Of a DNA stretch of 64,000 nucleotides, positions 43,523 through 52,323 are shown piece after piece (within the stretch, counting starts at the first letter, position 1; every line of letters begins with the position of its first letter). The notes beneath the pieces are model-generated. The model had not been told where the DNA came from. It searched no databases and was given only the letters and a program-made list of their open reading frames with translations. The position numbers and the translations under genes are program-made. Source of the stretch: Paeniglutamicibacter antarcticus (GTDB lineage Bacteria; Actinomycetota; Actinomycetes; Actinomycetales; Micrococcaceae); assembly GCF_900010755.1 (NCBI RefSeq), contig NZ_CZJT01000088.1, forward strand, positions 124,001-188,000, in the 5' to 3' direction.

Positions 43523-44212
43523 ATGATTGAACTTGTTGTTTTGGACATGGCCGGCACCACCGTGGATGAGCATGGAGACGTTTACCGGGCGCTGGAGGAA
43601 GCCGTGAAGCAAACTGGCGCAACGGTCAGTGCCGAGGATCTGCAGACGTGGATGGGAGCCGACAAGACCGAGGCCATTGCGGCATTGATGGAGTTGGGTG
43701 GGGTTCCTGCGGATCCACTGACCGTTAAGCTCCAGTTCGACGCATTCCGCGGCATTCTGGCAGAAGCCTATGCGGCAAATCCGCCGGTAGCCCTGCCTGG
43801 CGTGGAGGATGCCTTGAAGGAGCTGAAGGCTCGAGGCATCAAGGTTGGATTGACGACTGGATTCTCGCGTGATGTTGCCGCGCCAATCCTGGACAAGCTG
43901 GGGTGGGGTATTGGCGAAGGTGAACTGTTGGATGCGGTAGTGACCAGTGACGAGGTTGCCGCTGGGCGCCCCGCGCCATATTTGATCCACCACGTCATGG
44001 AAGCCACGGGTGTGCACAATGTGGGCCATGTGATTGCTGGCGGTGACACTGTTGTCGATCTTTTGGCAGCGCACCACGCGGGGGTTAAGCCGCTGGGTGT
44101 CCTGACCGGTGCACTCAGCCGGGAACAGCTCGAGGCCCACCCCCACGAATGGGTGTTGGAAGGCGTCAAGAACCTTCCCAGCGTTATCTCATCGTCACTT
44201 GTCAGTTACTGA
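43523..44212 (+). CDS. Phosphonatase-like HAD hydrolase (TIGR03351)
   Basis: Probably cleaves the C-P bond of phosphonoacetaldehyde or a relative, giving aldehyde and phosphate. The 229 residues hold the HAD nucleophile region LVVLDMAGTTVDEHG, where Asp8 is the nucleophile and the second position is Ala as in PhnX. The cap segment TWMGADKTEAIAALM supplies a lysine (Lys48) comparable to the PhnX Schiff-base lysine. Later motifs are TTGFSRD and GDTVVDLLAAHHAG. It is shorter than true PhnX and belongs to the phosphonatase-like group. It is cotranscribed with the GntR gene and followed by a terminator. Confidence 0.86.
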   Translation: MIELVVLDMAGTTVDEHGDVYRALEEAVKQTGATVSAEDLQTWMGADKTEAIAALMELGGVPADPLTVKLQFDAFRGILAEAYAANPPVALPGVEDALKELKARGIKVGLTTGFSRDVAAPILDKLGWGIGEGELLDAVVTSDEVAAGRPAPYLIHHVMEATGVHNVGHVIAGGDTVVDLLAAHHAGVKPLGVLTGALSREQLEAHPHEWVLEGVKNLPSVISSSLVSY

Positions 44213-44229
44213 AATAGGGCTTGAATTGT

Positions 44230-44263
44230 CGGGTTCTGGTGTCAAATTTGGCCTCGGAACCCG
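44230..44263 (+). terminator. Terminator after the phosphonatase-like gene
   Basis: CGGGTTC (44230-44236) and GAACCCG (44257-44263) pair around a 20-base loop and are followed by GCTCTTCTTCTCTT, a T-rich tail. Confidence 0.65.
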
Positions 44264-44323
44264 GCTCTTCTTCTCTTAAAAGTTTTTTATAGGACCTGAC
44301 TAGGGAACATTCAATTAGAGTGA

Positions 44324-45313
<990 letters not shown>

Positions 45314-45340
45314 ACCGCACCCCGCGGGCGAACGTATCGG

Positions 45341-45396
45341 AAAGGACTGCACGGCACCCTCTTGCCAGATTTGAAGAGGCTACCGTGCAGTCCTTT
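45341..45396 (+). terminator. Strong two-part terminator after rpf
   Basis: AAAGGACTGCACGG (45341-45354) pairs perfectly with CCGTGCAGTCCTTT (45383-45396). An inner stem CCTCTT/AAGAGG sits inside, and TTGTTTTG follows. This is an intrinsic terminator. Confidence 0.85.
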
Positions 45397-45483
45397 TGTT
45401 TTGCCTGAGCTTGCAGCCATGAACGCTCGCCGGCCACTCCGTTCGACATGTTCCCGAGCGAAGTCGCCTGTGTCTCCTGTTTT

Positions 45484-45541
45484 AACAGTGCCGGGTCTGC
45501 CCTTCACACGGAGGACGGACCTGGCACTGTTGTTGGTGGGA
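45484..45541. terminator. Hairpin after the trimethylamine monooxygenase gene
   Basis: AACAGTGCC (45484-45492) and GGCACTGTT (45533-45541) form the outer stem, with a partial GGGTC/GGACC pairing inside. It starts ten bases past the minus-strand tmm stop and probably ends that transcript. Confidence 0.6.
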
Positions 45542-45550
45542 CGATGCGGC

Positions 45551-46960
45551 TTAGCGTTGCCCGGAGAGGCGTCCCTCGACATCAATGGTTGCCATTGCGT
45601 TGGTGTTAACGTTTTCGGAGGGACCATTGAGGTAGCGGTCCAAGGAATCATCCATGGCATTGATCCAACGTGTGTGGTGCAGTGCGGCCATGGTTCCGGT
45701 GATGACGGACTTGTAGGTCTGGTCGCGGTAGCCCACGATGTCTTCGCTCTTGTGTCGCATCCAGTCCTTGAACAGCGAGTTGACCGAATCCAGGTCGAAC
45801 TCCGGGTAGTCGGTGGCGTTGATGAGTTCACGGACGTATTCGGTCTGGAAATCGGATTCGGCGTCGTGGTCCGTCAGGGCATCCTGACGATCCAACCACG
45901 AGGCAGCGTCGGCAGCGCGGTCGGTTTCGGAGGGAAGCAGGATCTTGCCGACCATGACGTCGCGGGCAAACCATGCCTGTGCATCAAACATATTGAACGT
46001 GTAGTACTGATCCTGAGCGCCCAGGTAGAACAGGTTGGTGTTCTGCTGCCACACAACACCTTTGTAGAGGTTTCCCGGGTAAAGCACGTTTGATGAGCTG
46101 ATGGCCATGTCGGAGGGCAGGAACGGGTACTTGTGCAAGTATCCGGTGCACATGACGACCGCGTCGAAGTCGCCGTTGGTGCCATCGGCGAAGTGAGCGG
46201 TGCTTCCCTCGAATCGAGTGACCAGCGGACGCTCAACGATGGTTGAAGGCCAATCGAAACCCATGGGAGCGGTTCGGTAGCTCAAAGTCACCGAAGCCGC
46301 ACCCATTTTGTGTGCCTGCATTCCGATGTCCTCGGCAGAGTAGGACGAACCGATCATCAGCAGGTCTTTGCCGGCGAAACGCTCGGCTCCACGGAAATCG
46401 TGGGCGTGCATGATCTCGCCCGGGAAGGAATTGATCCCTTCGAATTCGGGAACATTTGGCACCGAGAAATGGCCTGTGGAAACAACAAGCTTGTCGAAAA
46501 CATGCGCTTCGGTTTCCCCGGATTTAACATCCTGGCTGACCACAGTGAATTCTTCGGAAGCTGCGTCGTAGTTAACCCATCTGACCGCTGTGTTGAACTT
46601 GATGAACTTGCGAACATCCGACTTTTCGACGCGCCCGCTGATGTAGTCAAAGAGCACCTCACGCGGAGGGAACGAGGAGATTGGGCGCCCGAAATGGTCG
46701 TCGAAGGTGTAATCGGAGAATTCGAGGCATTCCTTGGGGCCGTTCGACCACAGATGGCGGTACATGGAAGAATGCGCGGATTCGCCGGCACCGTCCATAC
46801 CGGTGCGCCAGGAGTAGTTCCACTGGCCTCCCCAGTCGGATTGCTTTTCAAAGCAAACGATTTCGGGCATCTCTGCTCCAAGTGTTCGTGCTGCCTCAAA
46901 TGCGCGCAGCTGCGCCATTCCACTGGGACCGGCACCAATGATTCCGACTCGCATGTTCAT
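45551..46960 (-). CDS. tmm: Trimethylamine monooxygenase (FMO family)
   Basis: Oxidises trimethylamine and similar amines or sulfides with NADPH and O2. The 469 residues closely follow recalled bacterial Tmm sequences: FAD motif VGIIGAGPSGMAQLRAFE, EIVCFEKQSDWGGQWNYSWRTG, HSSMYRHLWSNGPKECLEF, FMO-identifying FPGEIMHAHDFR, NADPH motif LLMIGSSYSAEDIG, and CTGYLHKYPFLP. Later NMFDAQAWFARDVMVGKI and HHTRWINAMDDSLDRYL are also typical. No transporter or TMA-oxide demethylase is next to it. The start has GAGAAAAG upstream; the long leader contains a hairpin near 47125. Confidence 0.92.
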   Translation of the reverse strand: MNMRVGIIGAGPSGMAQLRAFEAARTLGAEMPEIVCFEKQSDWGGQWNYSWRTGMDGAGESAHSSMYRHLWSNGPKECLEFSDYTFDDHFGRPISSFPPREVLFDYISGRVEKSDVRKFIKFNTAVRWVNYDAASEEFTVVSQDVKSGETEAHVFDKLVVSTGHFSVPNVPEFEGINSFPGEIMHAHDFRGAERFAGKDLLMIGSSYSAEDIGMQAHKMGAASVTLSYRTAPMGFDWPSTIVERPLVTRFEGSTAHFADGTNGDFDAVVMCTGYLHKYPFLPSDMAISSSNVLYPGNLYKGVVWQQNTNLFYLGAQDQYYTFNMFDAQAWFARDVMVGKILLPSETDRAADAASWLDRQDALTDHDAESDFQTEYVRELINATDYPEFDLDSVNSLFKDWMRHKSEDIVGYRDQTYKSVITGTMAALHHTRWINAMDDSLDRYLNGPSENVNTNAMATIDVEGRLSGQR

Positions 46961-48055
46961 GCTTTTCTCATTTCTCGAACCGATTAGTTACCCGTGGCTC
47001 CGGGTAATTCGAAACCGCGCCATGTGGAAAGCGCAGTCGGAGGTGCGACCTTAAAGGGATGCGTTTCAGCGTTCCCTTTTCTTAGGTGCGGTGCTATTCG
47101 CGCCGCGTGGCAAGTTACTCCTGGGCCTCAATCCCTTTAGGGAGAGGCGCCGCAATAGTGAAAATGACCGAAAATGGCGGTCTGTGCGGTTCCGAGTGAG
47201 CCGACCTTCGGTCCGATAACGGCGACCGACTCCCTTCCATGGCAACAGGAATGGGGTATCAAGTCAAATAACCTGCGAAATTTACCAGTTTCGCCGGCAG
47301 TAATAAAGTAGCTTTCAAGTTGTTATATTCGCCTGCTCTTGTTGCAAATAGTGCATTTCTAATGTGGTTGAGTGCGGTTTGTTGGCTGAGCGTAACCGAT
47401 GTAACGATCTGGGCATTGACATGAGCAAATATGAAGCTACAGTTCACTTGAATTCTCAAAAATCGAGTTACAGACCGAGCCGCCAGGATGTGTTCGCAGT
47501 TGGCGGGTGCCCAATCCAATCTGTGTTACCTGGAATGTGGGAAGCAAGGCCCCATCCTCAAACAGAACTTCATCTGCAAGTGACCCCGTTAACTCGGAAC
47601 GAATCCCGAATCGCGTTTTCGTCTCAGCACAGGGGATATTGCGCACAGCGGGACTCGAAATACTTTGCAGTGTTTATTGCACTGCGGTCTGTCGTTTGGT
47701 GTGCAAGGATTTGAAGGTGCAACCGCAGCGGTTGCAACACATTTTTCGGGGCGGAACGTATCTTTCCAAGCCCGTCCCGGTATGCCTAACGGAGAAACCG
47801 CGCGAAGGGTCGACCGTTTGGGAAATGGAAGGGGCTGGCGGGCCGTACCACTGCGGGTGGGGTCCGCCAGCCGCCACTTCGGGCATTTCTTGGTGAGGGA
47901 TGAGACCGAGGTGCCCCCCTGGCCAGCTCCGATGCACAAGCTACATCGTGATGAACGTCCGGGAAGATACTCGTCAGTTTTCAGCTACATTGGTGGACAA
48001 CTGTGACGGGCGTAAACGTCATGCGCGGGTGCGCCGCACCGATTCGGGATGCCTC
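46961..48055. other. 1.1-kb region without a convincing gene
   Basis: Lower G+C than the flanks. Several short frames on both strands overlap each other and lack family features or ribosome sites, so I annotate none. The right end joins the 3' end of the SRPBCC gene. It may hold the tmm promoter and leader, decayed coding DNA, or an RNA gene. Confidence 0.55.
47125..47148. other. Hairpin in the tmm upstream region
   Basis: GCCTC (47125-47129), TCCC (47132-47135), TTTA loop, GGGA (47140-47143) and GAGGC (47144-47148) form a nine-base stem with a two-base bulge, about 165 bases before the tmm start. If transcribed, it would lie in the tmm leader. Confidence 0.4.
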
Positions 48056-48529
48056 CTAAACGGCAGCGAGTAGTGACGACAATCGTTCGTAACCCTGTGA
48101 GAGGCCCTGTTCCATTCCCGAAGCAGCCATGCCGTCCCGTGCTTCCTGGGTTGGATAGACGGAATGCCCAACAATCCGGCAGCGGTCTTGGCCCAAACGC
48201 TCAAAGTGCATGTAGTCCATGGCCACGACATCCGGATAGCCATCGAATTCGAAGGTTTGCAGTGCAAATTCGTTCTCCCGCACCGTATGGAAAACTCCGG
48301 TGAACCCGTAAGTGCCGGACTCGTCGCTGTGCGTGTATTTGTAGGATCCGCCGGTGCGGAAATCGTAGTGGTCGACTTCCATCTTCATGTTATTCGGTCC
48401 GAGCCACTGGGCCACCAGAGTCGGGTCGCGATGCGCTTCGAACACCGCTTCAAGGGGAAAGTCGAATTCACGGGTGAAGTCGATGAACGGCTTTCCTTCG
48501 GGGACACTGAGATTCAATGCATTGTTCAT
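48056..48529 (-). CDS. SRPBCC (AHSA1/START-like) domain protein
   Basis: A 157-residue small ligand-binding-fold protein. Family features are FTREFDFPLEAVFEAHRDPTLVAQWLGPNNMKM at the start, GGSYKYTHSDESGTYGFTGVFHTV in the middle, and a C-terminal helix GMEQGLSQGYERLSSLLA. It is the second gene behind an ArsR-family regulator, 19 bases apart, a pairing common in Actinobacteria and Firmicutes. Its ligand and role are unknown. Confidence 0.88.
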   Translation of the reverse strand: MNNALNLSVPEGKPFIDFTREFDFPLEAVFEAHRDPTLVAQWLGPNNMKMEVDHYDFRTGGSYKYTHSDESGTYGFTGVFHTVRENEFALQTFEFDGYPDVVAMDYMHFERLGQDRCRIVGHSVYPTQEARDGMAASGMEQGLSQGYERLSSLLAAV

Positions 48530-48548
48530 GATGCGACTTTCGTGGAGG

Positions 48549-48887
48549 TTATCCGCCGGGTGCGGATCGTTTCGTCAAAACGGCGTCGAGGCGTCCGAAC
48601 TTGCGTTCGGAAATCAGACGGTATTGATCTATCCATCCGGTTAGTTCCGCCAAGAGTGTTGGATTCAGGTGTACAGGGCGTCGTTGGGCCTCGCGTGTGC
48701 GGGTGACCAGCTGCGCTTGCTCAAGTACCTGAATGTGTTTCGAGATGGCCTGGAGGGTCATTTCGAATGGTTCGGAGAGCTCGTTTACCGTTGCGGGGCC
48801 GCGGGACAGCCTTGCAATGATTTGTCGCCTGGTTGGATCGGCGAGGGCCATGAATGCCTTGTCCAAATCATGTTCATCGAATGACAC
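48549..48887 (-). CDS. ArsR-family transcriptional regulator
   Basis: Winged-helix repressor of about 112 residues: DKAFMALADPTRRQIIARLSRGPATVNELSEPFEMTLQAISKHIQVLEQAQLVTR is the ArsR fold with its HTH. It lacks the usual metal-site cysteines, as is typical for ArsR proteins paired with SRPBCC genes. The frame is open to TTG 48911, but GTG 48887 has AAAGAAAGAAG upstream at good spacing and leaves the inverted repeat at 48907-48924 in the promoter. It probably represses itself and the SRPBCC gene. Confidence 0.82.
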   Translation of the reverse strand: MSFDEHDLDKAFMALADPTRRQIIARLSRGPATVNELSEPFEMTLQAISKHIQVLEQAQLVTRTREAQRRPVHLNPTLLAELTGWIDQYRLISERKFGRLDAVLTKRSAPGG

Positions 48888-48906
48888 GTATTCAACTTCT
48901 TTCTTT

Positions 48907-48924
48907 ATCAACCTTTCGGTTGAT
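48907..48924. promoter_or_regulatory. Operator-like inverted repeat upstream of the ArsR/SRPBCC pair
   Basis: ATCAACC (48907-48913), TTTC, GGTTGAT (48918-48924) is a perfect 7-4-7 inverted repeat, extended by near-matching CTTT/AAAG flanks. It lies 20 bases upstream of the predicted GTG start of the ArsR regulator, a typical autoregulation site. Confidence 0.6.
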
Positions 48925-48991
48925 TAAAGAATCCTCCAGAAAATTTCCAGGGTCAAGACTTGCTGGAAAATTTCTCAGATGGTGGTTGGTG

Positions 48992-49819
48992 CTAGCGGCC
49001 CATGCCCCGGACGAAGTCCAATGCCGGAGTCGCGTGGCTTGCCTGGAGTCGAAGGAAGAGCTCAGCGCTTTCATGGCCCGGCCAGTCGGCAGGCAAGAAA
49101 TCGGCAGGCAGCCCCGGGTCAAGGTAGGGGATGGTGCGCCAGGAATCGATGGCCCGCACGTAGGTTGCAAAACTCGCAGACAGTCCGGGCTCGATGGATA
49201 CTGGGGCTGCCCTGTTCAATTCGAGGAATGCATGATGCAGGGACGCTAGGGATTCTAGATCCCACCAGGTAGCCGCCGCGTGGCTTTTGCTTCCTGTCAT
49301 TTCAGGGCTTGGCGATACAAAAACAGTTGCTTGGTCCTGTAGTTCAAGGGCTCGAAGGATGTCCCAGAGTTCGGTTCGGAGGTAATCCGGGAAGATCCAT
49401 AATCCGGGAGCTACCAGCCCGCCGCCGATGCCTTGCAGATGCCTGCGGAGCTGATGCCGGCGTTCACGTTGGGCTTCGGGAATCGAGTACGAGAGCAGGC
49501 ACCACTGATCGTCCGGGCTCATGGCGCGCGGTTCAAAAATCCGACGGTCGCCGCGAGCCAGTAGGTGTTCGCCGGGCGGGGTCAGTGCGAAGCCGCTGAC
49601 CCCGGCAACCAGATGCGGCTCAAGAATCCCTTTCTTCTTAAGTCGTGTGATGGCAGTCCGCGTAACAGGGGCGCTGGTACCCAACACGTCCATGAGTCCG
49701 ATGAGGTGTGCGGCGGAAATCCAGCCACCGAGCTCGCGGATGTACAAGCCCACGATGGTGCGCACCAGCGATGTGGTGCTGCCTGGGCGCGCGTCCAGGT
49801 CTTCGAGCGTCGGGTTCAT
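48992..49819 (-). CDS. PaaX-family transcriptional regulator
   Basis: A 275-residue regulator of the PaaX type. The N-terminal HTH reads VRTIVGLYIRELGGWISAAHLIGLMDVLGTSAPVTRTAITRLKKKGIL, followed by the central PaaX domain WCLLSYSIPEAQRERRHQLRRHLQGIGGGLVAPGLWIFP, and a C-terminal helical part. PaaX senses phenylacetyl-CoA in E. coli; relatives control other aromatic pathways. Located 11 bases after kynA on the same strand, it likely regulates tryptophan/kynurenine catabolism here. Confidence 0.88.
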   Translation of the reverse strand: MNPTLEDLDARPGSTTSLVRTIVGLYIRELGGWISAAHLIGLMDVLGTSAPVTRTAITRLKKKGILEPHLVAGVSGFALTPPGEHLLARGDRRIFEPRAMSPDDQWCLLSYSIPEAQRERRHQLRRHLQGIGGGLVAPGLWIFPDYLRTELWDILRALELQDQATVFVSPSPEMTGSKSHAAATWWDLESLASLHHAFLELNRAAPVSIEPGLSASFATYVRAIDSWRTIPYLDPGLPADFLPADWPGHESAELFLRLQASHATPALDFVRGMGR

Positions 49820-49830
49820 GTGTGTGCTGA

Positions 49831-50700
49831 CTACTTGCCGATTTCCGTGCGCACAGCGAAGAGCTCGGGGAAGAAAGTGAGGTCCAAGGCCCGCTTGAGG
49901 AAATCGACTCCGGACGATCCTCCGGTGCCGCGTTTGAAGCCGATGGTCCGCTGCACCACGCGCATGTGGCGGAAGCGCCAGGCCTGGAAATTGTCTTCCA
50001 GATCAACCAGGTCCTCGCATGCCTGGTAGAGGCTCCAGACCGTGTCATCGGATTCGTAAATTTCCTTGAAGACCGGGACCAATGTTTCATGGAAGACCCA
50101 TGGTTTGGTGACATCGCGGTTGAGGATTTCATCGGGAATCTCGTAGCCGGCACGGGACAGCGAGTGGAGGAAAGCGTCATAAACCGTCGGTTCGTGCAGG
50201 AGCTTGGAGAGCAGCTCGTGTGCTGCCGGGTCTGATTCAAAGACCTTGAGCATGCCTTCGTGCTTGTTGCCAAGAATGAATTCGACGGCCCTGTATTGGA
50301 ATGACTGGAATCCCGAGGACGCTCCCAGGGAGCCGCGGAACTGCGCGTATTCACGTGGGGTCAAGGTGGCAAGCACCGACCACTGTTCGGTGAGGGTCTT
50401 CTGGATGTGCTTGACGCGGGCCAGGCATTTCAGGGCCTTGCCCATTTCTTGGTTGTCCATCAGCCGACGCGACTCGACAAGCTCATGGAGCATCAGTTTG
50501 AGCCATAATTCACTTGTCTGGTGCTGAATGATGAACAGCATTTCATCGTGGTGCTCCGGAACGCTGACCGGGTGCTGCGCTGAAAGGATTCGCTCCAAAT
50601 CAAGGTAACTTCCATAGGACATGGAGTTGCGGAAGTCGGTGCGGACGGTGTCTTCGATTTCGCGCGCGCCTTCGGGCGTCTGTGCGTGGGGGCATGCCAT
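49831..50700 (-). CDS. kynA: Tryptophan 2,3-dioxygenase
   Basis: Heme enzyme that opens the indole ring of L-tryptophan to N-formylkynurenine. The 289 residues show the N-terminal substrate motif SYGSYLDLERILSAQHP, then HHDEMLFIIQHQTSELWLKLMLHEL, and the C-terminal FRHMRVVQRTIGFKRGTGGSSGVDFL, which includes the heme-binding His. No Shine-Dalgarno sequence precedes ATG 50700; the predicted promoter suggests a leaderless mRNA. The frame reads ten codons further upstream through the promoter. paaX follows. A formamidase-like hydrolase gene lies 3 kb away. Confidence 0.95.
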   Translation of the reverse strand: MACPHAQTPEGAREIEDTVRTDFRNSMSYGSYLDLERILSAQHPVSVPEHHDEMLFIIQHQTSELWLKLMLHELVESRRLMDNQEMGKALKCLARVKHIQKTLTEQWSVLATLTPREYAQFRGSLGASSGFQSFQYRAVEFILGNKHEGMLKVFESDPAAHELLSKLLHEPTVYDAFLHSLSRAGYEIPDEILNRDVTKPWVFHETLVPVFKEIYESDDTVWSLYQACEDLVDLEDNFQAWRFRHMRVVQRTIGFKRGTGGSSGVDFLKRALDLTFFPELFAVRTEIGK

Positions 50701-50707
50701 GCAAAAT

Positions 50708-50735
50708 AGAATATCAGTATTACGACGCACGTCAA
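50708..50735 (-). promoter_or_regulatory. Predicted kynA promoter, leaderless transcript
   Basis: Reading the minus strand, TTGACG (50735-50730) and TATTCT (50713-50708) are separated by 16 bases. The -10 element ends seven bases before the kynA ATG, so transcription would begin at or next to the start codon. Confidence 0.55.
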
Positions 50736-50946
50736 GAGAGTGAAATTGATGGGTGGGTGTCAGATGGAACCACTAAACAGATGGTGACCGAAAATCCGGC
50801 CGACGCGGCACGGTTTCCGCTAACTTGTCCTGGTGCGCCATTCGGAACCGTCAACGACGTGTATTTTTATGTCCGACTAATTAGCCGAAGATGCTGCTCT
50901 GAAGCCTCTGGGTGAGGATGTGGAGCGGATTTCACTGGCAGTAGGT

Positions 50947-51885
50947 TTATGGGCGCGGATTTAAGTTTTCATGAGCAGTGAGCTGTGCGTCTATGAGGTC
51001 CAGGGCGCGTCGCGTCCATAAAAGGTCGCGGGCCAAGACAGCAGTCCGGCCTCGGTTGGCGGATCGTGTGGCTCGCAAGACAAGTGGTGGAACCACTGCC
51101 GCGGCCAACGAAATCGAGATGACGGCCACGACCATGACCGAGATGTCTTGTGAATCGATGGCCAGAATCACCAAGCCCACGCCCAGGGCAGCCAGAATGC
51201 CTAAACGGATCCAGTGGGCTGGTCGATATCTCCATAGCTCTCGCGCGAATGCCTTGTCTTCTTGCGGGTTCCGGGCTTCGGGGTGGGAGCGCCTCCACGA
51301 AAAAACATCTTCCTGCTTCACGTGGTTCCAAGGTTCGCATGGCAGCGGGGCACCCACCAGTCGAGTTAGCAGGACCGTGTCAGTCGTGTTCAAATGCTCC
51401 CAAACGGAGGTGGTATCCATGCGAAGGAGGCGCCAATGCTGCTCGTCCATATGCTCTGGTGAGTACAAGCCACGTTCCTGATGTTGCAGTTCGTAGAGTT
51501 TCTCCCCGAGGTTGGTGGGTTTTCCCGCACCGAATCGCGCATAGGCATTGGTGAGGTATGCGGCAACCGCAAAAACCGCAAGTGCAATGAGCGTGACGTT
51601 TATATGTTGGGCACTTTTGGTGAAATGGATCGGGTCGAAGTCCTGCATCAGCATTCCGACCGACCACCCGACAATGCCGGAAATAATGAAGCCGGCAGAA
51701 CCGAGGATGATCACTGGCCCGACGAGCGACTGCTCCGACAAGCGATCCTCCATGCTACGTGGGCTCAGCTTCAGCCGGGCCAATTCCCATGTCGTCGTGA
51801 GGGGCGCCAAGAGCCACGTCATGCAGAATCCCGCCAGGGCGAACAAGAAAACCGCGGTTGCGCTTTGTGCCAAGTCTTCAAACAC
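50947..51885 (-). CDS. Membrane protein of unknown function
   Basis: A 312-residue protein with two membrane helices near the N-terminus (AVFLFALAGFCMTWLLAPL, GPVIILGSAGFIISGIVGW), one near residue 100, a soluble section (residues 120-225) and two helices after residue 230 (LGILAALGVGLVILAID, VMVVAVISISLAAAVVPP). The arrangement suggests internal symmetry around a cytoplasmic domain. No family was recognised. It stands alone, with 246 bases to kynA and 438 bases upstream to the HNH gene. Confidence 0.65.
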   Translation of the reverse strand: MFEDLAQSATAVFLFALAGFCMTWLLAPLTTTWELARLKLSPRSMEDRLSEQSLVGPVIILGSAGFIISGIVGWSVGMLMQDFDPIHFTKSAQHINVTLIALAVFAVAAYLTNAYARFGAGKPTNLGEKLYELQHQERGLYSPEHMDEQHWRLLRMDTTSVWEHLNTTDTVLLTRLVGAPLPCEPWNHVKQEDVFSWRRSHPEARNPQEDKAFARELWRYRPAHWIRLGILAALGVGLVILAIDSQDISVMVVAVISISLAAAVVPPLVLRATRSANRGRTAVLARDLLWTRRALDLIDAQLTAHENLNPRP

Positions 51886-52323
51886 CAGGTTGCTCCTTGT
51901 CAGTCATCCGATATGAACACCATAGCGAGGTAATGAGTTGACCGCGCAGGAGGCCAATGTGCTTCACGGTATTGCTGCGGTATCCGCATCGAGGCTGGCC
52001 CCCAGACCGCCACCGATATCAAAGGCAGGGCCTCGCTGCCGGTCGTTAGCTACGTGGTGACAGCGATGGCTGGTGCAATGCGGGAAAGCGATCGCGACCG
52101 CCAAGGCGTCTTGGGCGCGGGGGAATGGCAGCAACCGGACCCCTCCGTACCGGGTGGCGCATCCCTCAAGATGGCATCCGGTGGTGAGCCGCAGGAAGCC
52201 ATCCAGGGGACGGAAATCGCTGGAGCATCCTGAGGGAAAGGCCGGTAACTCCAAGTTGTGGGCCGTTCATGCTTTGATTGATCTTTGGTGTTTTGCCTTG
52301 TTGATTTATCCTGAAAGAGCGTT
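51886..52323. other. 438-base intergenic region, possible gene remnant
   Basis: Between divergent genes. A plus-strand open stretch ending at 52233 reads GIRIEAGPQTATDIKGRASLPV and VVSYVVTAMAGAMRESDRDRQ, which looks protein-like but has no plausible start or family match. The last 60 bases are A+T rich and carry the HNH gene's promoter. Confidence 0.4.

Noticed and set aside
47364-48006. Several short overlapping open frames in the gap upstream of tmm
   Set aside because: They lie on both strands, overlap one another, and lack ribosome sites, signal sequences or recognisable motifs.
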